In this document: one piece after another, positions 6,726 to 12,585 of the stretch | How positions within the stretch are numbered: position 1 is the stretch's first letter | How the letters are laid out: each line of letters opens with the position of its first letter | NCBI GenBank assembly: GCA_964537555.1 | Contig: CAZIAD010000070.1 | Location: 1 to 12,585, forward strand | Direction: 5' to 3' | Length of the DNA: 12,585 bases | DNA from: CAYRWR01 sp964537555 | Lineage (GTDB): Bacteria; Spirochaetota; Brevinematia; Brevinematales; CAYRWR01 | Notes under the pieces: generated by a model | Seen by the model: the letters and a program-made list of their open reading frames with translations, nothing else | Databases searched by the model: none | What the model was told of the DNA's origin: nothing | Program-made: the position numbers and the translations under genes

Positions 6726-7994
6726 TTATTTGACTTCTATCAGGGGTTTACTGCCTTTGACAGTGAATTTAACCTGGTCGAATACCCATTTTTCGGCAGC
6801 TTCACGAATGGCATCTTTCTCTATCTTGGACCATTCATCCCGGCTGCAGCTTTTCTTATAGTCTTCCAGCGTCATACGCTGTTCCCGGGCCACTGCTGCG
6901 GCAATATAATTGACCTGCTCTTCAGTAGCTTTGATATTATTGATATCTGCAATATAGTCCAGCATAATGAGAAAAGCGATCTTTTCATAGGATACATCCA
7001 GCAATTCCGTATAACGGTCGCGGATAGTCTTATCTGCCAGGAGCTCTGTGAGTTTCAGTTCATTGGCCTGATACTGATCGCTGACAAAATGACTGACATT
7101 CTGAGACATGGCGTCTACAAAAATACTTTTTGGAAATTCGATCTCAGCCTTTTCACCTACAGCTGCTTCCAGAGCTTGTCTTTTGTTATAGCCTGAATAA
7201 TGTTCAGCCAGCTGTACCAGTTCTTTTTTAATGGATTCTTTGTATTCAGCTACTGTTTTGTAAGGAGACATCTGCTGTACTGATTCATCGCTGATAGACT
7301 TGGGATTAGCTCTTTCTACCAGTTTGATCTCAGCGCTCAGGGGGGCTTTTAATTTTCCCAGTACCTGCATCACATTGTCGCCCAGATCTGAGAATTCCAG
7401 TGTGACACTGTCACCAGCCTTTTTTCCAATAAGAGCCGCTACTTTTGATGCATTAAAAGTCATCTCTTTATCTTCTGATTTATAATCAGAATTAGTGATG
7501 CTCAATGTGACTGTATCATCTTCTACGATCTTTGTAGTCACTTTTTCCAGTCCGGCCAGTCTTTTGGTCATGGAATAGGTAACCATCTTATCATCTACGG
7601 AAAAATCTTCGTAACTGACGCTTAATTTCTTGAAATCTATTTCTGAATGGACCTGAGGAGAGACCTCAAATACCAGATAGAAAGAAAATTCCTGGCCTCT
7701 TACCAGATTGGAAAAAGGATTGAATTTAGGCTTTGAAAACAGGCGTATGCCATCCTTTAAGATCTGATCCAGGACCTGATTGACCAGGTTAGTGACTACT
7801 CGCTGTTCCAGTTCGGGAGGGTTTTGCTTTTCTATTATTTCAACAGGGACCTTACCTTTTCTATATCCGGCAAAGTTGAAGTTCTTCTGAAGATTATTTA
7901 ATACACTGTCAAATTCTTTACTGACAGCTTTTGCATCTATTTTAGTAAAGACCTGTCTTAAACAGTCAGGATACTCACGTACAAAATACTCCAT
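6726..7994 (-). CDS. tig: Trigger factor (ribosome-associated chaperone)
   Basis: The protein has 422 residues, close to the 432 of E. coli. It binds ribosomal protein L23 at the exit tunnel and shields nascent chains. The N-terminal ribosome-binding domain (about 1-115) contains the signature G43-Y-R-K-G-K-V-P50, a near-perfect form of GFRxxxxP. The middle region (about 158-228) should be the FKBP-type prolyl isomerase domain but is only about 70 residues long and lacks recognisable FKBP active-site wording; only the GKKAGDSVTLEF strand (190-201) aligns easily. The C-terminal helical chaperone domain covers about 240-415. The start ATG 7994 has AAGGAG seven bases upstream. It has its own promoter. 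The clpP and clpX genes that often follow tig are absent; tRNA-Leu follows instead. Confidence 0.95.
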   Translation of the reverse strand: MEYFVREYPDCLRQVFTKIDAKAVSKEFDSVLNNLQKNFNFAGYRKGKVPVEIIEKQNPPELEQRVVTNLVNQVLDQILKDGIRLFSKPKFNPFSNLVRGQEFSFYLVFEVSPQVHSEIDFKKLSVSYEDFSVDDKMVTYSMTKRLAGLEKVTTKIVEDDTVTLSITNSDYKSEDKEMTFNASKVAALIGKKAGDSVTLEFSDLGDNVMQVLGKLKAPLSAEIKLVERANPKSISDESVQQMSPYKTVAEYKESIKKELVQLAEHYSGYNKRQALEAAVGEKAEIEFPKSIFVDAMSQNVSHFVSDQYQANELKLTELLADKTIRDRYTELLDVSYEKIAFLIMLDYIADINNIKATEEQVNYIAAAVAREQRMTLEDYKKSCSRDEWSKIEKDAIREAAEKWVFDQVKFTVKGSKPLIEVK

Positions 7995-8029
7995 GTATAC
8001 ACTCCTTGGAATTTCTAAAACTGGCAGTA

Positions 8030-8058
8030 ATTATAAAGAATATTTCCATTAAATGCAA
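8030..8058 (-). promoter_or_regulatory. Sigma-70-type promoter of tig
   Basis: On the minus strand, TTGCAT (8053-8058), a 17-base spacer and a perfect TATAAT (8030-8035) lie about 35 bases upstream of the trigger factor start codon. The rest of the kinase-tig gap (8059-8173) shows no convincing gene or terminator. Confidence 0.78.
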
Positions 8059-8173
8059 CTCTAGTAAGAGATTAGTTCTTTTTCTTTGCAGAATAGACCG
8101 AATTTTTGATTATTACGCTTAGATACTGAACGATGATGGTGTGTCAATGAGGGAGACTCTATGATCTCAGCCA

Positions 8174-9943
8174 TCAGGATCCGGAGAAGGGAATCACTAC
8201 TTTAAAGGTGCTGCCCTGGGATTCTCTGCTTTCCACCTGAATGCTTCCTTTTAGCAGGTCGACCGAGTTTTTGACTATAGCTAAACCCAGGCCTGTGCCT
8301 GAGATATTTCCTATATTCTTCCCCCGGTGGAAAGAATTAAAGATATAATCCCTGTCATCAGGAGGAATGCCAATTCCCTCATCTTTTATAGTGATCCGGA
8401 TATTATTCTGTATGGTATTGACTTTGATTTGAATGGGCTTGTTTTCATCAGAATATTTTCTGGCATTAGTAAGTAAGTTTGATATGATATTTCTCAGCAA
8501 TTTTGGATCGGATTCAATGTTTTCTGGAGTGTTTCTGCTGATCTGCAGGTCAATATGGTGGATGTTTTCCAGCTGTACCATATGCTCATCAATGACCTCT
8601 TTAAAGAATTGTTCCAGATTGATCTCCTGATAGGAAGCCTGGACAGCCTGAGAGGACATTTTTTCCAGAGTCAGTACATCTCCCAGTAAATTTTTCATTC
8701 TGTCTACGGAACGGTATATCCTGGTAAAATAATCATTTTTCTTTTCATCATCCATGAGTTCATAGCGGTTTTGTAGCGTCTCGGCGGATAATAATATAGT
8801 AGATAAGGGGGTCCTGAATTCATGGGAGGCAGTAGTTATAAACCGGGTCTTCAGGTCGTGGTACTCTCTTTCTTTTTCCAGTGCCTGCAATTGATGCAGC
8901 ATTCTCAGGTCCTGGCCTACTATGACTAATCCGATCACTTCCTGAGCTCTATCCTTGATGGGGGAGCAGGACATCTCTATAGGGATAACATCGCCATTTT
9001 TTCTGACAAATTCTACATCAGTGATAAAATTTTCAGTCAGAATGAAATTACCATCTTTTACCAGGGAGTTATTAAAAGACTGCATGTTCAAGAAACTGGC
9101 AATAAAGGTACCTCTTAATTCCATCGAGGTGTAACCCAGTACGGCCTGGGCCTTTTCATTACTGAGAATGATCTGCCCCTGGGAATTGACCAGAAATATC
9201 AATTCACTGATCTTGGAAATAATCTCATCAGCAGCTATCTCTGGGGTCAGAGTCATAAGCCTGTATTTCTGTATTGACATCCACATTCCCACTGCCATTA
9301 TAAGGAAAAACACCGGTGCGATTGAGGGGAAATTGATGGACGACATAGCCGGAAATACAGAGTCGGTGAGATAGCTGGCAACAATAGTGAGTATGAGGCT
9401 ATTGGCAATCAGGCGTGACTGTTTTCGCTGGCGCATCCTCATGGATTTTCTGCCCCAGCTGATCATTAAAATAGCCCCAATACCCAGATATAGTAAAAAG
9501 TACAGGTTTAAGATCCAGAACCAGGGGGAGTGCAGGTCTACTACTTCAAACCATCCGTACTTACCCAGGCCTATATCTGAAACCGTAACATGACTGACAG
9601 TGGCAGAATGGAAATGTACCAGAGCACCTGGTAAAAATGTAAGTACGTAGATCCACCATTTATGGATCTTGTGAAATGGGGTGGTAAGATGAAGGATAAA
9701 CTGTATTAAAAATCCCGGCATGTAGTAGACACCCAGAGAAGCAATGTATATCCAGAGAAATGCGGTGCTTTTATCCGGGGCAGGGTATACAAAGGTATAA
9801 GCCAGAGCCCAGATGGACAATGACACCGTCAGCCCGAAAAATGCCCGGTTTGACCGGCTTTTAGAATCGAGCTTTAATACATAGAGGCCTAAAGAAAGGT
9901 AGATCATAAAAGATGCGAAACTTAATAAAGAAAATAAATTCAT
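8174..9943 (-). CDS. Membrane sensor histidine kinase (7TM-PAS-HisKA-HATPase)
   Basis: The protein has 589 residues. Residues 1-225 contain about seven membrane segments of the HisKA_7TM sensor type, with a short extracytoplasmic stretch near 110-138. A PAS domain follows (about 240-345: SELIFLVNSQGQIILSNEKA, ending VIGLVIVGQDL), then a short coiled linker. The HisKA dimerisation domain has phosphoacceptor H374 in SHEFRTPL, and the ATPase domain has N-box N489/N493 (NLLTNARKYS), G1 box DEGIGIPP (521-528) and G2 box GTGLGLAIVK (549-558). All catalytic motifs are intact, so it should autophosphorylate and pass phosphate to a response regulator. None is in the window, so its partner and signal are unknown. 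The start ATG 9943 has a modest AAGG site. It is transcribed divergently from the diiron protein gene. Confidence 0.94.
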   Translation of the reverse strand: MNLFSLLSFASFMIYLSLGLYVLKLDSKSRSNRAFFGLTVSLSIWALAYTFVYPAPDKSTAFLWIYIASLGVYYMPGFLIQFILHLTTPFHKIHKWWIYVLTFLPGALVHFHSATVSHVTVSDIGLGKYGWFEVVDLHSPWFWILNLYFLLYLGIGAILMISWGRKSMRMRQRKQSRLIANSLILTIVASYLTDSVFPAMSSINFPSIAPVFFLIMAVGMWMSIQKYRLMTLTPEIAADEIISKISELIFLVNSQGQIILSNEKAQAVLGYTSMELRGTFIASFLNMQSFNNSLVKDGNFILTENFITDVEFVRKNGDVIPIEMSCSPIKDRAQEVIGLVIVGQDLRMLHQLQALEKEREYHDLKTRFITTASHEFRTPLSTILLSAETLQNRYELMDDEKKNDYFTRIYRSVDRMKNLLGDVLTLEKMSSQAVQASYQEINLEQFFKEVIDEHMVQLENIHHIDLQISRNTPENIESDPKLLRNIISNLLTNARKYSDENKPIQIKVNTIQNNIRITIKDEGIGIPPDDRDYIFNSFHRGKNIGNISGTGLGLAIVKNSVDLLKGSIQVESRESQGSTFKVVIPFSGS

Positions 9944-9968
9944 GTTTAGCCTTTATCTGTTATCAATT

Positions 9969-9997
9969 ATTATAACAGTGATAGTATATTATTTCAA
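9969..9997 (-). promoter_or_regulatory. Sigma-70-type promoter of the histidine kinase
   Basis: On the minus strand, TTGAAA (9992-9997), a 17-base spacer and TATAAT (9969-9974) lie about 26 bases upstream of the kinase start codon, in an AT-rich divergent intergenic region (9944-10106). Confidence 0.75.
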
Positions 9998-10053
9998 TAC
10001 ACAAATGTTAATATATTATAATTACTTATCTTAACTCCCGCCTGTTATGAACT

Positions 10054-10082
10054 TTGACAATTTGATAACTCTTACCTAAAAT
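10054..10082 (+). promoter_or_regulatory. Sigma-70-type promoter of the diiron protein-aroB operon
   Basis: A perfect TTGACA (10054-10059), a 17-base spacer and TAAAAT (10077-10082) lie 24 bases before ATG 10107. The predicted transcript start (about 10089) leaves a very short leader that carries AAGGAG at 10095-10100. Confidence 0.8.
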
Positions 10083-10106
10083 AAGTAAGTAATAAAGGAG
10101 ATAAGA

Positions 10107-10574
10107 ATGGACCTGAATAAAATCGAAGTATTTAAAATTGCCCAAAATATCGAGCAGGATGGTATAGATTTTTATAAAAAGGCTTCGCAATTTTCCCAGG
10201 ATGTAATAGATGCATCCATATTTATGGATCTGGCTGAGATGGAAGCCCAACATTATAATATTTTTTTAAAACTGGAACAGAAACATAAGGATGAGGACTA
10301 TATAGATTCTGAACTTATAAAAAAATATTTAAAAGATCAGGTCTCCAGTAATATTTTCCAGGCCTCCACAGCCATTGATCATTGGGCGCACATTGATTCC
10401 CCCCGGGATATATTCCTATTGGCTCATAAGAACGAAAAGGATACTGTGGAATTCTATACCATGTTAAAAGAAAGTGTTACAGATAGGGAAACTAAAAAGA
10501 TCCTGGACCAGGTGATAACAGAAGAAAAATCCCACGTGGAAATGATGCAGTCTTTTCTTAAGGAGTTATCCTGA
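10107..10574 (+). CDS. Ferritin-like (rubrerythrin-type) diiron protein
   Basis: This 155-residue, all-helical cytoplasmic protein has the spacing of ligands expected for a rubrerythrin-type four-helix bundle: E16 in IEQDG, E46-x-x-H49 in MEAQHY, E110 in NEKD and E140-x-x-H143 in EEKSH. Such proteins bind two irons and typically reduce peroxide or handle iron. No C-terminal rubredoxin domain with its four cysteines is present, so this is the diiron domain alone and it would need a separate electron donor. The start ATG 10107 has AAGGAG six bases upstream and a strong promoter. Its stop TGA (10572-10574) abuts the aroB start at 10575, and the aroB ribosome binding site lies inside its last codons. 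The exact activity (peroxidase, iron store or other) cannot be decided from sequence. Confidence 0.88.
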   Translation: MDLNKIEVFKIAQNIEQDGIDFYKKASQFSQDVIDASIFMDLAEMEAQHYNIFLKLEQKHKDEDYIDSELIKKYLKDQVSSNIFQASTAIDHWAHIDSPRDIFLLAHKNEKDTVEFYTMLKESVTDRETKKILDQVITEEKSHVEMMQSFLKELS

Positions 10575-11702
10575 ATGATCACCGATGAGATACGCCTAAA
10601 TCTTAAAAAAAGTGTGGACAACAGTTATTCCATTTACCTGGGAAAATCCCATTTTAAAGCCACGCTTATAGAGGAGCTTCGAAAAAAATCTCCATCTCGC
10701 GTTACTGTCATCATGGATACTAACCTGGCTGGAGCCTATCGCAGTTTTGTCAATGATGTCCTTCAGGATTCCGGATTTAACTATCAGATCATTACTTTTC
10801 CCGCTGGTGAAGAGCATAAAAATATCGATACTGTAATGAAGTTGTTCGGTGAACTTTCTGATTTTAATATGGATAGAAAGTCACTGGTGATAGCTATCGG
10901 GGGTGGAGTCTGCGGGGATATGGCGGGCTTTTTATCCTCCATATACTTACGGGGTATCCCATTTATACAGGTACCTACCAGTATTTTATCTATGGTGGAC
11001 AGCTCAGTAGGTGGAAAGACAGGTGTGGATACGGCCTATGGCAAAAACCTGGCTGGAGCTTTTCATCAGCCATTATCGGTGTTAATAGATATAGATTTTT
11101 TACAGACCCTGCCCAAAGTCGAGTTTATAAATGGAATGGCAGAGGTCATTAAACATGGATTGATCACTGATGCAGGGTATTTCCGATGGCTTCTGGAGAA
11201 TCGTGAGAACATACTTTCCCTGGACCGGGACAGCCTGATCTATATGATCAAAATAAGTTGTCAGATAAAGGCTGCCGTAGTTGAAAAAGATGAAAAAGAA
11301 GCCGGATTGAGACAGACCCTGAACCTGGGCCACACCTTTGGCCATGCCATAGAACATGCTTCACATTTTAAGATTCCTCATGGCTACAGCATAGCTTTGG
11401 GGACCATAGCAGCAGCGTATATTTCAAAACAGAAAGCCGGACTTTCCGAAGATTCATTCAATGAAATAATCCGGATTTATAAGGATTTTGGATTGTTGGA
11501 TTTTATACAAGATTTCAAAACCCTTATCCCTCAAAAAATCAGGGAAGCAGCTTCTACTGATAAAAAAAATATTGCGGGACAGGTAAAGATCGTTCTTTTG
11601 AAAGAAATAGGAACTGTCCAGAATAAAGATGATATTTTTTCTTACTCCGTAGAAGATCATGATTTTTACGAAGCATTGAATACGGTTTCTGCTTTATCCT
11701 GA
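10575..11702 (+). CDS. aroB: 3-dehydroquinate synthase
   Basis: This 375-residue cytoplasmic enzyme converts DAHP to 3-dehydroquinate, the second step of the shikimate pathway, using NAD and a divalent metal. The NAD-binding stretch is IGGGVCGDMAGF (108-119), followed by VPTSILSMVDSSVGGKTGVD (133-152), and a lysine motif GKNLAGAFHQP (156-166). Metal ligands equivalent to those of E. coli are E190 (AEVIKHG), H253 (LNLGHTFGHAIE) and H269 (IPHG). The length is normal. The start ATG immediately follows the upstream stop codon, and the AGGAG site (10561-10565) lies in the end of the upstream gene, so translation is probably coupled. No other aromatic amino acid gene is nearby, and no clear terminator follows. 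Confidence 0.97.
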   Translation: MITDEIRLNLKKSVDNSYSIYLGKSHFKATLIEELRKKSPSRVTVIMDTNLAGAYRSFVNDVLQDSGFNYQIITFPAGEEHKNIDTVMKLFGELSDFNMDRKSLVIAIGGGVCGDMAGFLSSIYLRGIPFIQVPTSILSMVDSSVGGKTGVDTAYGKNLAGAFHQPLSVLIDIDFLQTLPKVEFINGMAEVIKHGLITDAGYFRWLLENRENILSLDRDSLIYMIKISCQIKAAVVEKDEKEAGLRQTLNLGHTFGHAIEHASHFKIPHGYSIALGTIAAAYISKQKAGLSEDSFNEIIRIYKDFGLLDFIQDFKTLIPQKIREAASTDKKNIAGQVKIVLLKEIGTVQNKDDIFSYSVEDHDFYEALNTVSALS

Positions 11703-11742
11703 AGAAAACATTACAAGCTCCTGTGTAGAAACATTTCAGTGG

Positions 11743-11772
11743 TTGACACAATTTAAAAAAATGTAATAATAT
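11743..11772 (+). promoter_or_regulatory. Probable sigma-70-type promoter of the amidohydrolase
   Basis: A perfect TTGACA (11743-11748) is followed after 18 bases by TAATAT (11767-11772), in an A-rich stretch. The predicted start near 11780 gives a leader of about 55 bases. The -10 matches only 4 of 6, and overlapping AT-rich hexamers make its exact position uncertain. Confidence 0.6.
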
Positions 11773-11821
11773 AAAAGCTTGCTGATAGTTAGCTGTAGTC
11801 AATAAAAACCTGGGAGTATAC

Positions 11822-11842
11822 ATGGAGCATAAATGCTCATAG
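11822..11842 (+). CDS. Possible leader mini-ORF (6 codons) overlapping the amidohydrolase start
   Basis: ATG 11822 has a good GGGAG site (11812-11816) five bases upstream. It encodes MEHKCS and stops at TAG 11840-11842, after the amidohydrolase ATG at 11833, which lies in another frame. Translation of it could affect initiation on the main gene. It may also be chance; nothing but the ribosome binding site and position supports it. Confidence 0.25.
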   Translation: MEHKCS

Positions 11843-12585
11843 ATTTTCATTTACACTTTTTTCCTGACAAGATAGCAGAATATACCATTGAAGGGATAGA
11901 AAAAGCATCTGGAGTCAAGGCTCATGGTAATGGCACTCTCAATGACACCGATCTTATGATGGATAAATACAGGGTAGACTATGCCGTTAATCTTCCTGTG
12001 GCCACTCACCAGGATCAGGTGATCAGTATTAATCGTAAAGTCATCGAAAATAATAAAAAGCATCGCAGGATTTTATCATTCGGTTGCATGCACCCCAGAT
12101 TCAGAGAGATCGCCAGTGTGGAGGATGAGATCGCTTTTCTGGCCTCACACGGGGTAAAAGGCATCAAGATGCATCCTGAATATCAGGAGTTTTATCCGGA
12201 TGATCCGGATATGTTTTTTATTTATGAAGCCTGTCTGAAAAATAATCTGATCCTATTGCTTCATGCCGGCAGGGATCTCCCTTTTGAAAAAATACATGCC
12301 ACTCCTCAGCGCCTGGGACAGGTAGGACTGTTTTCCTCTGAATTAAAAGTCGTACTGGCTCATATGGGGGGATATCAGATGTGGGATGAGGTAGTCAAAT
12401 ATATTATGGGCCTGCATGAAGTGTATCTGGATACCGGCTTTTGTCATGAGATGCATGACTGGCAGATGAAAGAGATCATTTTTGGACATGGCCCCTATAA
12501 AGTATTATTCGGGTCTGATTATCCCTGGCAGCATCCCGGCGTGATCGTGGAAAAAATAAAGTCCCTGGACCTGGGTACTATCACG
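11833..12585 (+). CDS. Metal-dependent amidohydrolase (Amidohydrolase_2 type), 3' end outside window
   Basis: The first 251 residues of a TIM-barrel hydrolase are visible. The metal-binding motif H6-x-H8 (IDFHLHFF) lies at the very N-terminus. Further expected ligand or active-site positions are the KMHPE stretch (112-116), H144 in LLHAG, H177 in LAHMGG and D229 in FGSDYPW. This pattern fits the Amidohydrolase_2 family, whose members hydrolyse or decarboxylate ring compounds; no particular substrate can be assigned. TatD-type nucleases are a more distant alternative. The start ATG 11833 is preceded directly by an in-frame TAA (11830-11832), so no longer form exists, and GGAG lies five bases upstream. 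It has its own promoter about 60-90 bases upstream. The gene continues past base 12585. Confidence 0.88.
   Translation, partial: MLIDFHLHFFPDKIAEYTIEGIEKASGVKAHGNGTLNDTDLMMDKYRVDYAVNLPVATHQDQVISINRKVIENNKKHRRILSFGCMHPRFREIASVEDEIAFLASHGVKGIKMHPEYQEFYPDDPDMFFIYEACLKNNLILLLHAGRDLPFEKIHATPQRLGQVGLFSSELKVVLAHMGGYQMWDEVVKYIMGLHEVYLDTGFCHEMHDWQMKEIIFGHGPYKVLFGSDYPWQHPGVIVEKIKSLDLGTIT

Noticed and set aside
6582..7196. 204-codon plus-strand frame across tRNA-Leu and tig
   Set aside because: It is antisense to a tRNA and to trigger factor; the GIAGRGNRTLTGAS-like translation is the well-known artefact of reading through a tRNA-Leu complement.
8120..8147. Second possible promoter upstream of tig (TTGACA, 16 bases, TATCTA on the minus strand)
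   Set aside because: The -10 matches only 3 of 6 and a much better promoter lies closer to tig at 8030-8058.

Overview
The window looks like chromosomal DNA of a moderately AT-rich, flagellated diderm bacterium, most likely a spirochaete. This assignment is inferred: the FliD-type protein begins its mature part with an IPG-x-KDK segment and is about 685 residues long, which resembles treponemal FliD, and the LptB fragment implies an outer membrane with a lipid-export bridge. No transposase, phage gene, CRISPR array or plasmid function was seen. Composition looks even throughout.

Layout. Bases 1-1136 (+) hold the end of an operon: the C-terminal part of lptB, a thioredoxin and a short N-acetylglutamate-synthase-like acetyltransferase. 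It ends at a bidirectional hairpin terminator (1155-1191) shared with the converging minus-strand block. Read in the direction of transcription (right to left), the minus block contains a 7TM-PAS histidine kinase (9943-8174), trigger factor (7994-6726), tRNA-Leu(CAA) (6682-6599), a DUF3783 protein (6550-6275), a FliD-like protein (6223-4166), and two ABC sugar-type permeases (4039-2360 and 2345-1206). Bases 10107-11702 (+) carry a ferritin-like diiron protein directly joined to aroB. A metal-dependent amidohydrolase starts at 11833 (+) and runs off the end.

Expression units can be read from the DNA. Good sigma-70-type promoters lie upstream of the permease pair, tig, the kinase, the diiron-aroB pair and the amidohydrolase. 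The fliD-like gene has an exact match to the sigma-28 -10 element (GCCGATAA) 11 bases downstream of a partial -35. The kinase and the diiron gene are divergent from one short intergenic region.

The least ordinary parts are these. The permease pair carries large extracytoplasmic insertions in both subunits (about 255 and 90 residues) at the position equivalent to the MalF P2 loop, with no binding protein or ATPase gene nearby. The FliD-like protein has an apparent Sec signal peptide although FliD is normally exported by the flagellar type III apparatus. Trigger factor has a shortened, degenerate PPIase domain. I see no self-evident new multi-gene system; the permease pair and the secreted FliD are the best candidates for new biology.
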